This document shows, piece after piece, positions 27,026 through 35,756 of a stretch of DNA of 64,000 nt. Below the pieces are notes generated by a model that did not search any database, was not told where the DNA came from, and saw only the letters and a list, made by a program, of their open reading frames with translations. The position numbers were made by a program, and so were the translations under genes. Within the stretch, counting starts at the first letter, position 1, and every line of letters starts with the position of its first letter. This DNA is from Methylocapsa aurea (GTDB lineage: Bacteria > Pseudomonadota > Alphaproteobacteria > Rhizobiales > Beijerinckiaceae), in contig NZ_JQKO01000015.1 of assembly GCF_000746085.1 (NCBI RefSeq), forward strand, positions 38,569 through 102,568. Direction: 5' to 3'.

Positions 27026-28198
27026 TCAGGCGATCGCCAGCACTTTCTCAATTCGCGCGGCGGCGGCGCGCAGACGATTGCGCATATCGGCGAGATCCGC
27101 GCCGCCCGCCGTCACGCCAAGCTCGCGATCCTGATAGGATTGGAACACGACGATATCCCCATCGGCCTCTTCGGCCGCGTCGATCGCGGCGTTGATCTGC
27201 TGCGGATCGACGCTTCCATCAGTCGTAATGACGAGCACCGCAGCGGATTCGTCGTGCCACCGGAACGGGTTGAAACGATAGAGCATCTCATCGAAGGAGG
27301 AGATCAGCGCCGGCATGATGTCGCCCTTCACGCGCAGCATGATCGCCTGCCATTCGGGATCGGAGAAGCGGACTTTGTAATCGAGCAGCTTTGGCCCTTC
27401 GCCCGTCAGCATGATCTTGGCGCTGAGCGCGCCTTTGCACATTCTGCGTTCGGCTTTCATCTGCTCGACCGTCGGTATGAAAATCCGATCGACGATCTCT
27501 TGCTCGACCGCGGGCGTCACCGTCGGCGCGGGCGATAGGCAGCCGGGCGCGGAAGGCGGCGTCTCGCCATCCCAATTCGGCGTCGTCGACGTGAGCGGAA
27601 GCACGACATTGCCATCAGTGATGACGGAGAAGCCGACTTCATCGCCGGTCAGGAACTCCTCGACGATCACCTCATCGCCCGCCCGGGCCAGTCGCGCGGC
27701 GATCGCCGCCCCGGCCTCTTCCTTGGTCCGACAGATCGAGACTTTCGCGCCATCGACGCTGCGATCCGACTTGATGACCGCGGGCAGGCCCGTCTCGCTC
27801 AAATAGCGGCGAGCCGCATCCGGATCGGAGAATTTTGCGAAACGCGCGGTTGGGATCGCGTGGCGCTGGCAAAAATCCTTCGCAAAACCTTTCGAGACTT
27901 CGAGCTTGATCCCGCCCATATCCGGCCCAAAGGCCGGATAGCCATTGCGGTTCAACATGTCGACCAGGCCGTTCTCAATGGCCAGCAGAGAATCGACGAT
28001 GACAAATTCGACTTCGTTATCATCGCAATAGCTCAAAATGGTTTGCAGCGCGCCCATCGAAATCGGCACGCATTCAGCGAGATTGGCGACGCCGCCGCTC
28101 CCCGGCGCACAATAAAGCTCATCGACGAGAGGCGATTCCACGAGCTTCCAGCACAACGCATGTTCGCGCGCGCCATCGCCTATCACCAAAACTCTCAT
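27026..28198 (-). CDS. Divergent PurD-like ATP-grasp protein
   Basis: 390 residues from MRVLVIGDGAREHALCWKL (ATG at 28198, GGGGAG just upstream). The PurD N-domain and ATP-grasp layout are clear: VEFVIVDSLLAIENGLVDML, FGPDMGGIKLEVSKGFAKDF, VIVEEFLTGDEVGFSVITDG, LLDYKVRFSDPE. Key changes from PurD: the lysine loop reads VIKSDRSVDGAKVSI in place of a VKADGLAAGKGV type, the GPNTGGMG loop is replaced by a Pro-rich stretch (NWDGETPPSAPG), and EFNVRFGDPE has become DYKVRFSDPE. It is unlikely to be the housekeeping glycinamide ribonucleotide synthetase; the substrate may differ. Confidence 0.75.
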   Translation of the reverse strand: MRVLVIGDGAREHALCWKLVESPLVDELYCAPGSGGVANLAECVPISMGALQTILSYCDDNEVEFVIVDSLLAIENGLVDMLNRNGYPAFGPDMGGIKLEVSKGFAKDFCQRHAIPTARFAKFSDPDAARRYLSETGLPAVIKSDRSVDGAKVSICRTKEEAGAAIAARLARAGDEVIVEEFLTGDEVGFSVITDGNVVLPLTSTTPNWDGETPPSAPGCLSPAPTVTPAVEQEIVDRIFIPTVEQMKAERRMCKGALSAKIMLTGEGPKLLDYKVRFSDPEWQAIMLRVKGDIMPALISSFDEMLYRFNPFRWHDESAAVLVITTDGSVDPQQINAAIDAAEEADGDIVVFQSYQDRELGVTAGGADLADMRNRLRAAAARIEKVLAIA

Positions 28199-28314
28199 TG
28201 CTCTCCCCTCAATCGGCAAGCCGGCCGCCATCCCCCATCTTCGAGGACCTGCGTTCGAGGGCATACATGAACCGGGCCACGGCATCACGCATTTTCCGCG
28301 TTGCTCCGCCGGAC

Positions 28315-28725
28315 TTAGTCTGCGAGAGCCTTCTCGACCTTGGCTTTTTGGGCAGTGGGCGCAGGCGCCGCCTTCAAGGGCTTTCGCCGTCCGGCCCTGG
28401 CTTCATTGCTGGCGGCGGCGCTTTCAAGTTCGCTCCGCAGGTCCTCGAGTTCGGCCTTAGTTCTGGGCGAGGGCCGCTTCGGATCGCTTCCGATCGCCGG
28501 CTGGGGCTCGGGAGCCTCGCCGGAGCGGCGCGATTGGCGGACGAAGTCCTTCGCCTCTGGCACATCGGCCTTTAATCGCGACCGCAAAATGGTGTCGAGC
28601 GGCGAACCGCCTGTCTTTTGTCCGTCCTGCGCATGGAGGGCAGGCGCGGCGCAAAGCATGGCTCCCGCCAGCGCGAACCGGAGGACAACTCTGGCCCATT
28701 GCGGGCGAAATTGGATTCGTTTCAT
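28315..28725 (-). CDS. Secreted low-complexity protein of unknown function
   Basis: 136 residues. A signal peptide (VVLRFALAGAMLCAAPALHAQ) is followed by a charged, Ala/Pro/Lys-rich helical tail (RTKAELEDLRSELESAAAS, KPLKAAPAPTAQKAK). No family recognised. It follows the reverse-oriented phaC promoter region and precedes the PurD-like gene. Confidence 0.6.
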   Translation of the reverse strand: MKRIQFRPQWARVVLRFALAGAMLCAAPALHAQDGQKTGGSPLDTILRSRLKADVPEAKDFVRQSRRSGEAPEPQPAIGSDPKRPSPRTKAELEDLRSELESAAASNEARAGRRKPLKAAPAPTAQKAKVEKALAD

Positions 28726-29123
28726 TCGGCCGCGCCAAGCCTTGGCATCATATCTCAGGTTTAATTGCCTATTTTCAGGATAAGAGATTATTGTGTCGGA
28801 AGCGGGACGCCTCTTTTGGGCGCCAGCTCGCCTGTGGCGTATCAGGGCGGCGGGACGGCGCCTCAGCCGATTGATTCAATGCATTTTGCTGGGCATTTTC
28901 CTGGAAAATGCGCTAAACTTCAATCGCCTTGAAAAATGGCGCGGCAAGCGCCTTCGCCGCGCGGATGGACAAGGTTCAGGCGATGAACAGATCAATAGCC
29001 CCGCTTCGAATGCGCGAGCGCGCCTGAAAATGGTTCTGTTACGTTGAATTCTTCAGGGCCAAAGCCCATCCTTCCCCCAGACCCTCCTTCGGAAATATCT
29101 AAAATAGGACAGTGGAAAAACCC
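28726..29123. other. phaC upstream region
   Basis: About 400 bases between divergent genes. A plus-strand frame with a GTG start (28793-29047) has no family features or convincing ribosome site and was not called. AT-rich spots at 28765-28795 and 29040-29110 are promoter candidates. Confidence 0.4.
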
Positions 29124-31193
29124 ATGAGCGCGAGAACGACCCAGCGCCTTGGTGCGAACGGAAGGCGCCGGAGCAAGACCCGCGCTGCCGCCAAGAACGA
29201 GAAAAAGCGGGCCGAAGCGACGTCATCGATAGGCAATGATGCGCAGGCGCTGGAAGCGGCGAACGAACCGCGCGAGGATTTGCCGGCTGATGGCGCGAGT
29301 GACTTGCCCACCAGTCATTCGCCCGCTAAGGAAACGTCTCCTAAGGAATTGCCCGCCAAAGAGCCGGCGGACAAAGCATTGCCGCCCGCCATCGCGAAAA
29401 CCGCAAGCGAAACTAATGGAGCCGGCAAGCCGGATTTCGAGCGCCTCTCCTACAACATGGCGCGGTTGGTGGAACAAGGCGGCAAGGCGCTCGCCGCCTG
29501 CCTCAGGCCGCCCGAGGCCGGGGAGGTCAAGAGCGACCTTTCGGTGGAGGTCGCCGATGCGGTTCGCTCGCTTGGCCGCGTCGCCGAATATTGGCTGAAC
29601 GATCCCGCCAAAAGCCTCGAAGCGCAATCCACCCTGGCGACCAATTTTCTCGCTCTTTGGGGGCATACTTTGCGGCGGCTTTCGGGCGGCTTCGAGGATC
29701 CGATCGTCCCCTATGACCCGACCGACAAAAGATTCGCCGCGCCGGAATGGCGGGAGAGTCCCTTCTTCGATTTTCTGCGACAGGCCCACGCCATAGGCTC
29801 GCATTGGGCGAACGACCTCGTCGATCGCACGGACGAGCTCGATCCCCATGTCCGCGACAAGGCGAAATTCTACCTGCGCCAGATTTCGAGCGCCCTTTCG
29901 CCTTCGAATTTTTTTGCGACCAATCCCGAGATCCTCAAGGAAACCTGGGCCACAAATGGCGACAATCTTGTCCGCGGCGCCTCTTTTTTGGCGCGCGACA
30001 TCGAAGCCGGCAAAGGCATGCTCAAGATCAGCCGCGTCGATTCGTCGAAATTCGAAGTCGGCGTCAATCTCGCGACGACGCCCGGCAAGGTCATCTATCG
30101 CAACGATCTCATCGAATTGATCCAATATGCGCCGACGACCGATGCGGTCTACAAGCGGCCCTTGCTGATCATCCCGCCCTGGATCAACAAATTCTATATC
30201 CTTGATCTTAGCCCGGAAAAGAGCTTCGTGCGCTGGGCCGTCTCGCAAGGCCTCACGGTTTTCATCGTCTCCTGGGTCAATCCCGACGCGCGCCATCGCG
30301 ACAAGGGCTTCGAAGATTATATGCGCGAAGGCATTCTCGCCGCGCTCGAGGCCATCGAACAGGCCACCGGCGAGAAGAAGGTGTCCGCGATCGGCTATTG
30401 CATCGGCGGAACCCTGCTCGCCATGACCCTCGCCTATATGGCGGAACTGGGCGATGACCGGATCGAAAGCGCCTCATTCTTCACGACTCAGACCGATTTC
30501 AGCCAAGCCGGCGATCTCAAGATCTTTGTCGACGAGGATCACCTCCGCGACTTGGAAAGCAAGATGGCGGCGACAGGCTATCTCGACGCGTCGGCCATGG
30601 AGGCTTCGTTCAATATGCTCCGGCCCGACGATCTCATCTGGTCCTATGTCGTCAATAATTACATGAAGGGCAAGGCGCCGCTCGCCTTCGATCTTCTGGC
30701 GTGGAACTCGGATTCGACGCGGATGCCGGCCGCCAATCATCTCGCCTATCTGCGCCACTGCTATCTCGAAAACCGGCTGGCGAAAGGCAAGGCGGTTTTC
30801 GGCGGCAAGACCCTTGATCTCGCCAAGATCACGCTGCCCGTCTATCATCTCGCGACGCGGGAGGATCACATCGCGCCAGCGCGTTCGGTTTTCATCGGCG
30901 CCAAATTATTTGGCGGCGACGTCCGCTACGTGCTCGCGGGATCGGGCCATATCGCCGGCGTCGTCAATCCGGTCAGCAAGCCAAAATATCAATATTGGCT
31001 TGGCGAGTCCCCGAGCGGCGCGTTCGAAGACTGGCTCATGACTGCGATCGAACACAAAGGTAGCTGGTGGGCCGACTGGATCGAATGGATCACGCGGCAA
31101 TCGCCAGAAAAAGTCCCGGCGCGGCAGCCCGGAGACGGCGCGTTGGCTCCGATTTGCGATGCGCCCGGCGAATATGTGCGCATCCGCCACTGA
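29124..31193 (+). CDS. phaC: Class I polyhydroxyalkanoate synthase
   Basis: Polymerises hydroxyacyl-CoA into PHA at granule surfaces. About 689 residues, some 90 longer than usual because of a Lys/Glu/Ala/Pro-rich N-terminal extension (TSPKELPAKEPADKALPP). The alpha/beta-hydrolase core is intact: lipase-like box GYCIGGT with catalytic Cys near residue 426, Asp in ATREDHIAP, His in GSGHIAGVVNP, and the class I PPWINKFYILDL. The ATG at 29124 was chosen over a GTG at 29112. No phaA, phaB or phaR is adjacent. A hairpin lies about 40 bases downstream. Confidence 0.95.
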   Translation: MSARTTQRLGANGRRRSKTRAAAKNEKKRAEATSSIGNDAQALEAANEPREDLPADGASDLPTSHSPAKETSPKELPAKEPADKALPPAIAKTASETNGAGKPDFERLSYNMARLVEQGGKALAACLRPPEAGEVKSDLSVEVADAVRSLGRVAEYWLNDPAKSLEAQSTLATNFLALWGHTLRRLSGGFEDPIVPYDPTDKRFAAPEWRESPFFDFLRQAHAIGSHWANDLVDRTDELDPHVRDKAKFYLRQISSALSPSNFFATNPEILKETWATNGDNLVRGASFLARDIEAGKGMLKISRVDSSKFEVGVNLATTPGKVIYRNDLIELIQYAPTTDAVYKRPLLIIPPWINKFYILDLSPEKSFVRWAVSQGLTVFIVSWVNPDARHRDKGFEDYMREGILAALEAIEQATGEKKVSAIGYCIGGTLLAMTLAYMAELGDDRIESASFFTTQTDFSQAGDLKIFVDEDHLRDLESKMAATGYLDASAMEASFNMLRPDDLIWSYVVNNYMKGKAPLAFDLLAWNSDSTRMPAANHLAYLRHCYLENRLAKGKAVFGGKTLDLAKITLPVYHLATREDHIAPARSVFIGAKLFGGDVRYVLAGSGHIAGVVNPVSKPKYQYWLGESPSGAFEDWLMTAIEHKGSWWADWIEWITRQSPEKVPARQPGDGALAPICDAPGEYVRIRH

Positions 31194-31232
31194 CGCCCTG
31201 GGCCGCCGCGCGATGCATGCGAACCCATTTTT

Positions 31233-31261
31233 GACCCCTTGGCTTTTTCAGCCAAAGGGTC
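31233..31261 (+). terminator. Hairpin after phaC
   Basis: GACCC(C)TTGGCT pairs with AGCCAA(A)GGGTC around a TTTTC loop. The tail is CTCCTTGTTC, T-rich but not a continuous U-run, so it is a plausible terminator of moderate strength. Confidence 0.55.
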
Positions 31262-31317
31262 TCCTTGTTCATTGAATTTGTCGAAGCACGCATAGAGCGG
31301 TTCGAGACGTCGCGCTG

Positions 31318-31617
31318 CTATTTACCGCAGGCTTTCTTGCACACGTTCAATTCATAGGTGCAATATTCGTCGGTGCTGCCGTCCTGATAGCACTGCTCTT
31401 TTGCCTTCGCGCATTTTTCAGTGCAATCGCCGGACTGAGCCGCCGCCCCGCTCGATTGCGCCTGAGCATAGGAGCCGTTGGCAAGACTGAGGCCGCCGGC
31501 CAACAAGAGACCAGCTGCAAGCATTTTCATCTGACGCCCTGACAGCAGCCGACCGAAGAGCCCGCGCGCATCGCGCGAACCGACATTGCTCGTTCCCCGT
31601 GAAATGACTTCCATCAT
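31318..31617 (-). CDS. Cys-rich secreted small protein
   Basis: 99 residues from the ATG at 31617, with AGGAGG at good distance; a longer frame runs further up without a ribosome site. A membrane-targeting segment (MLAAGLLLAGGLSLANG) is followed by a 35-residue tail with six Cys: CTEKCAKAKEQC, then YCTYELNVCKKAC. The spacing suggests a disulfide-stapled helical hairpin. No known family assigned. Confidence 0.65.
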   Translation of the reverse strand: MMEVISRGTSNVGSRDARGLFGRLLSGRQMKMLAAGLLLAGGLSLANGSYAQAQSSGAAAQSGDCTEKCAKAKEQCYQDGSTDEYCTYELNVCKKACGK

Positions 31618-31826
31618 GCGAATCCTCCTCTGCCGGTTTTTTGGATCTGGAAACTGCATCGGCACATAGCAGCTAACCCGTCGAAACCATATTGATGAAG
31701 GTTTTGCAACGAATTTATCCGGCGAACGGCCGTCATATTTCGTCGCACCATGCGCGAAAGCGCTTCGGGGCGAGGCGGCCAGCAACAGGAAACGCGATCG
31801 CCAATCTCTCTTCAAGACCGTTGACT

Positions 31827-32753
31827 TCAAGCGCTGCGCGCCAGCATCAAGTCCAGATTCTGCAGCGCCGCGCCGGAGGCGCCCTTGCCGAGATTGTCGA
31901 GCTTGGCGACGAGAACGGCGTGACGGCGCGTCTCGTTGAAGAAAACCCGCAGTTCGAGATCATTGGTCCCGTTGAGGGATTGCGGCTCGATCTTGCCTGA
32001 CGCCTCCGCCGGCATGACGCGCACAAACCGGCTCGCGGCATAATGGGCGGCGAGCGCGGCTTGGAGATCGGCACCCTTGGGCCTCCCCGGCAAATCGTCA
32101 AGAAAAATCGGCGCGCTGACCAGCATGCCTTGGGCGAAATTGCCGACGGAGGGCGCGAAGATCGGGCGGCGCTCCAGACCGCCATAGCGCTGAATTTCAG
32201 CCAAATGCTTATGTTCAAGGCCGAGCGCATAGGCCTCGAAAGCGGGGGCGGCGCCGCGCTCATAGTCGGCGATCATCGCCTTGCCGCCGCCGGAATAGCC
32301 GGACACGGCGTTGATCGCCACCGGATGATCGGCCGACAGAAGGCCGGCGTCGACCAAAGGGCGCAGAAGCGCGATCGCTCCAGTCGCGTAGCAACCGGGA
32401 TTGGACACGAGCCGCGCCGTCCTGATCGCCTCAGGCTGAGCGGGGCTGAGCTCAGGGAAGCCATAGGTCCATCCGTCGGCGACGCGATGCGCTGTCGACG
32501 CGTCGAGAATGCGCGGCGCCTTGTCGCCCAAACTCGCCGCGAGCGCGACCGTTTCGCGCGCCGCGTCATCAGGCAAACACAAAATGACGATGTCGACCGC
32601 CTCCAGCAGCGCTCTCTTGGCGCCGGCGTCCTTGCGCCGCTCCGGCGGCAAGCTCATGCGGAGGATTTCAGGGCGTCCGTCGAGACGCGCGCTGATGCCG
32701 AGCCCCGTCGTTCCGGCTTCGCCGTCGATGAAGATTTTCCCGGTGACGGCCAT
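31827..32753 (-). CDS. argC: N-acetyl-gamma-glutamyl-phosphate reductase, type 2
   Basis: Third step of arginine synthesis, NADPH-dependent. 308 residues, the shorter type. [15 protein letters not shown] is the dinucleotide loop; the catalytic Cys is in [15 protein letters not shown], and [11 protein letters not shown] carries the conserved His. It lies 80 bases after rpsI on the same strand, the rplM-rpsI-argC order common in Rhizobiales. Confidence 0.95.
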   Translation of the reverse strand: MAVTGKIFIDGEAGTTGLGISARLDGRPEILRMSLPPERRKDAGAKRALLEAVDIVILCLPDDAARETVALAASLGDKAPRILDASTAHRVADGWTYGFPELSPAQPEAIRTARLVSNPGCYATGAIALLRPLVDAGLLSADHPVAINAVSGYSGGGKAMIADYERGAAPAFEAYALGLEHKHLAEIQRYGGLERRPIFAPSVGNFAQGMLVSAPIFLDDLPGRPKGADLQAALAAHYAASRFVRVMPAEASGKIEPQSLNGTNDLELRVFFNETRRHAVLVAKLDNLGKGASGAALQNLDLMLARSA

Positions 32754-32833
32754 GGGACCCTCGAATGGCGGTTGAGTTTAAGAAAAAGGCGGCCAGTGGC
32801 CGCCTTGATCTTGAACCGGCGCGAAATGACGCG

Positions 32834-33310
32834 TCAACGTTTCGAGAACTGGAAGCTCCGGCGGGCTTTCTTCTTGCCGTATTTCTTGCGTTCGACGACG
32901 CGCGAGTCACGGGTCAGGAAACCTTCCTTCTTGAGCACGCCGCGCAGTTCCGGCTCGAAATTGACCAGCGCCTTGGACAGGCCGTGGCGCACCGCGCCAG
33001 CCTGCCCCGAGAGGCCGCCGCCTGCGACGGTGACCGTCAGATCATATTGATCGACGCGCTTGGCGACGCCGAGCGGCTGTTGGAGGATCATGCGCAGCAC
33101 GGGGCGAGCGAAGTAAACTTCGAGCGCGCGCCCGTTCACCGTGACCTTGCCGGCGCCCGGCTTGATCCAAACCCGCGCCACCGCATCCTTGCGCTTGCCC
33201 GTGGCATAGGCGCGCCCTTGCGGATCGAGCTTTTGGACATATTGCGGCGCAGCCTCGGCCGGGGGCGTCGCGCCCTTCAGATCCTGAAGCGAAGATAAAG
33301 TTCCGGTCAT
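32834..33310 (-). CDS. rpsI: 30S ribosomal protein S9
   Basis: 158 residues. [21 protein letters not shown] and the basic C-terminus [29 protein letters not shown] tail, which reaches the P site, are present. An Ala/Pro-rich N-terminal extension of about 30 residues is normal in alphaproteobacteria. It begins two bases after rplM. Confidence 0.97.
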   Translation of the reverse strand: MTGTLSSLQDLKGATPPAEAAPQYVQKLDPQGRAYATGKRKDAVARVWIKPGAGKVTVNGRALEVYFARPVLRMILQQPLGVAKRVDQYDLTVTVAGGGLSGQAGAVRHGLSKALVNFEPELRGVLKKEGFLTRDSRVVERKKYGKKKARRSFQFSKR

Positions 33311-33312
33311 TG

Positions 33313-33783
33313 TCAGACGAGCCTCGCGTTCTTGCGGTTGAGACTCGCCACATCGAGCGTCACCGGCTGCTGTGCTGCGTGAGGATGCTCCGCGCCCTTG
33401 TAAACGCGAAGATTGCCGAGCTGCTGGCGGCCGAGCGGCCCACGCGGAAGCATGCGCTCCACCGCCTTTTCGACGACGCGCTCAGGGAACCGGCCGTCGA
33501 GGATGAACTTGGCGGTCCGTTCCTTGATGCCGCCCGGATAGCCGGTATGGTGATAATAAACCTTCTGGTCGCGCTTGCGCCCGGTCAGAACCACCTTTTC
33601 GGCATTGATGACGATGATATTGTCGCCATCGTCCATATGCGGCGTGAAGGTCGGCTTATGCTTGCCGCGCAGCCGTAAGGCGATCAGCGTGGCGAGGCGG
33701 CCGACGACAAGCCCATTGGCGTCGATCACCACCCATTTTTTCTGAATATCCGCCGCCTTGGCGGAATAAGTCTTGCCGAACAT
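33313..33783 (-). CDS. rplM: 50S ribosomal protein L13
   Basis: 156 residues from [19 protein letters not shown] (ATG at 33783). [41 protein letters not shown] and [18 protein letters not shown] are L13 signatures. The frame is open upstream but the L13 start is clear from the family. Confidence 0.97.
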   Translation of the reverse strand: MFGKTYSAKAADIQKKWVVIDANGLVVGRLATLIALRLRGKHKPTFTPHMDDGDNIIVINAEKVVLTGRKRDQKVYYHHTGYPGGIKERTAKFILDGRFPERVVEKAVERMLPRGPLGRQQLGNLRVYKGAEHPHAAQQPVTLDVASLNRKNARLV

Positions 33784-34045
33784 GAAACGGCTCCATCGGT
33801 CATCGGCGCAAGGGGCGCCGTCGTCGCGCGGGCCTCGCCATTCGTCGGCGCTGGTTTTAGGCGCCCAATTGATGGAGGTCAAGGGCCTTAATTACAAAAG
33901 AACCAATCACTTGTACTATGCGGTATTATAATACCGTAAATCGGCGTCTCCAAGTTCTGGCCCCTCCCCAAGGATTCTCGCTGGCGTTGTCCGGCGATGC
34001 CCTATGAGATGGATTTCTCGCCTGAAACGACGCATGGATAAGCCG
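33784..34045. other. Divergent promoter region of rplM
   Basis: 262 bases. The stretch 33895-33945 is strongly AT-rich (TACTATGCGGTATTATAATACCG) and contains a small palindrome CGGTATTATAATACCG that could hold a -10 box or an operator. Confidence 0.5.
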
Positions 34046-34498
34046 ATGAGCGATGACGATCCCAAGACCTTGGTTTATCCCGACGCGTTCCTGCGCGATA
34101 TTCTGACGCGGGTTAAAACCATCGCGCTGGTCGGCGCCTCCGCCAATCCAGCAAGGCCGTCGTTCGGCGTCTTCGCCTATCTATTGACCCAGGGCTATCA
34201 TGTCATTGGCGTCAACCCAGCCCTTGTCGGACAGACCATCCATGGCGCGTCTTGCTTCAAGAGCCTCGCCGATGTTCCCGAACCCATCGACATGGTCGAT
34301 ATTTTCCGCAATTCCGACGCCGCCGGCGGAGTCGTCGACGAGGCGCTGGCGCTCGCGCCTCTTCCGTTGGCGATCTGGATGCAGATTGGCGTGCGCGACG
34401 ACGCGGCCGCCGCAAGGGCCCAGGCGCTTGGCGTCAAAGTGGTGATGAACCGCTGCCCCAAGATCGAACATGGTCGCCTGTCGGTAGGCGATCATTAG
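34046..34498 (+). CDS. CoA-binding domain protein (COG1832)
   Basis: About 150 residues from MSDDDPKTLVYPD. One Rossmann-like CoA-binding domain: IALVGASANPARPSFGVFAYLLTQGY, VIGVNPAL, VDIFRNSDAAGGVVDEAL and MQIGVRDDAAAARAQALGVKVVMNRCPKIEH, the last carrying the conserved Cys. Function unknown. Its TAG stop is the first triplet of the palindromic repeat that follows. Confidence 0.88.
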   Translation: MSDDDPKTLVYPDAFLRDILTRVKTIALVGASANPARPSFGVFAYLLTQGYHVIGVNPALVGQTIHGASCFKSLADVPEPIDMVDIFRNSDAAGGVVDEALALAPLPLAIWMQIGVRDDAAAARAQALGVKVVMNRCPKIEHGRLSVGDH

Positions 34499-34602
34499 AG
34501 CGGGATGCGTCCGAGATGACTCGCATTCCACACTCTAACTCTTTGTTTTTAACGCATGATGTTGGTCCAAAAAGTCTGCAGCTTTTCGGCGTCATGCTCT
34601 AG
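34496..34602. repeat. Two degenerate palindromic repeats
   Basis: 34496-34537 pairs TAGAGCGGGATGCG with CGCATTCCACACTCTA. 34553-34602 pairs CGCATGATG with CGTCATGCTCTAG around an AAAAAGTCTGCAGCTTTTCGG core. The first supplies the stop codon of the preceding gene. Confidence 0.65.
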
Positions 34603-34621
34603 CCCGAAAGGGTCCCGCAAC

Positions 34622-35752
34622 ATGAGGAACAGCGCCGCTCCCGGCTTCTCCACGATGGCGATTCACGCCCGCCGCTTGTTGGGCCCAGGCATGATGAACC
34701 CGGTCAGCGCGCTTGAGGAAAGAATTGCCGCGCTCGAGGGCGGAGTCGCGGCGGTGGCGGCCGCGTCCGGGCGCGCGGCGCAATTGCTGGTCTTCCATAT
34801 GCTCATGGCGCCCGGCGAGGACATTGTCGCCGCCAACAAGCTTGACGGAGGCTCGATAGGTCCGTTGAGCCATGCGTTCAAGAGTTTCGGTTGGGGGGTC
34901 ACATCGGCCTCCCCCGACGACCCTTCGGCCTTCGCGGCGGCGATCGGTCCAAAAACCAAGGCAATCTTCATCGAATCGATCGCCCATCGGAGTGGCGCGA
35001 TCGCCGATATAGAAGCCATCGCGCAAATAGCGAAAGCGGCGCGGATTCCACTTGTTGTCGATAATGCGCTGGCGACGCCCTACCTGATTCGTCCGATCGA
35101 GCATGGCGCCGACATCGTCGTGCATTCGTCGGCGAAACTTCTCGGCGGTCACGGCCATTGCGCGGGCGGCCTCGTCATCGACGGCGGCGGTTTCGACTGG
35201 CTGCAGGACCAGCGCTACCCGATGCTCGCGGCGCCGAGGCCGGAATATGACGGCATGGTGTTGGGCCAGGCTTTCGGCAACTTCAGCTTCGCGGTCGCCT
35301 GCCGGATGCTAGGGCTGCGCGATTTTGGCGCCGCGCTCTCGCCCTTCGACGCCTTCTTGACGCTCTCCGGCATCGAGACTCTGCCGTTGCGGATGCAGCG
35401 CCATTGCGAAAATGCGATGGCTGTCGCGGAATGCCTCGCCGGCCATCGCGCGGTTCGCTGGGTGGCCTATCCGGCGCTCCAGGGCGATCGCTATCACGAG
35501 CTCGCGCAAAAATATTGCCCCGATGGCGCAGGCGCGGTTGTCGCCTTCGGCCTGCGGAGCGGCGAGGCGGCCGGCGGCGCGCTGGTGCGGCGGCTGAACC
35601 TGTTCTCCCGTTGCGCGGAGGTCGGCGGCGCGCGCTCGCTCGCGGTCCATCTGGCCTCGACGACGCTGTCGCCCAGCGCTGTCCGGCTCTCGATCGGCAT
35701 CGAGGACAAAAAGGACCTTATCGCCGATCTCGATCAGGCGCTGGCGACGTGA
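34622..35752 (+). CDS. Internally shortened O-acetylhomoserine sulfhydrylase-like protein
   Basis: 376 residues; the family (MetY/MetZ) has about 425. The N-terminus jumps from STMAIHARRLLGPGM straight to MNPVSALEERIAALEGG, so the QTTS...YSR segment before the MNPT motif is missing, with the Tyr and Arg that hold the PLP phosphate of the neighbouring subunit. LYGG is also changed to LDGGS. The PLP lysine remains in HSSAKLLGGHGHCAGG, with VVDNALATPYLIRP. The frame is otherwise intact to the normal C-terminus. Catalysis is doubtful, though the open frame suggests some selection. It is next to the CoA-binding gene. Confidence 0.8.
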   Translation: MRNSAAPGFSTMAIHARRLLGPGMMNPVSALEERIAALEGGVAAVAAASGRAAQLLVFHMLMAPGEDIVAANKLDGGSIGPLSHAFKSFGWGVTSASPDDPSAFAAAIGPKTKAIFIESIAHRSGAIADIEAIAQIAKAARIPLVVDNALATPYLIRPIEHGADIVVHSSAKLLGGHGHCAGGLVIDGGGFDWLQDQRYPMLAAPRPEYDGMVLGQAFGNFSFAVACRMLGLRDFGAALSPFDAFLTLSGIETLPLRMQRHCENAMAVAECLAGHRAVRWVAYPALQGDRYHELAQKYCPDGAGAVVAFGLRSGEAAGGALVRRLNLFSRCAEVGGARSLAVHLASTTLSPSAVRLSIGIEDKKDLIADLDQALAT

Positions 35753-35756
35753 GAAT

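Noticed and set aside
28793..29047. 84-codon plus-strand frame before phaC
   Set aside because: GTG start without ribosome site and no recognisable domain.
29223..30296. 357-codon frame antisense to phaC
   Set aside because: Shadow of the PHA synthase.
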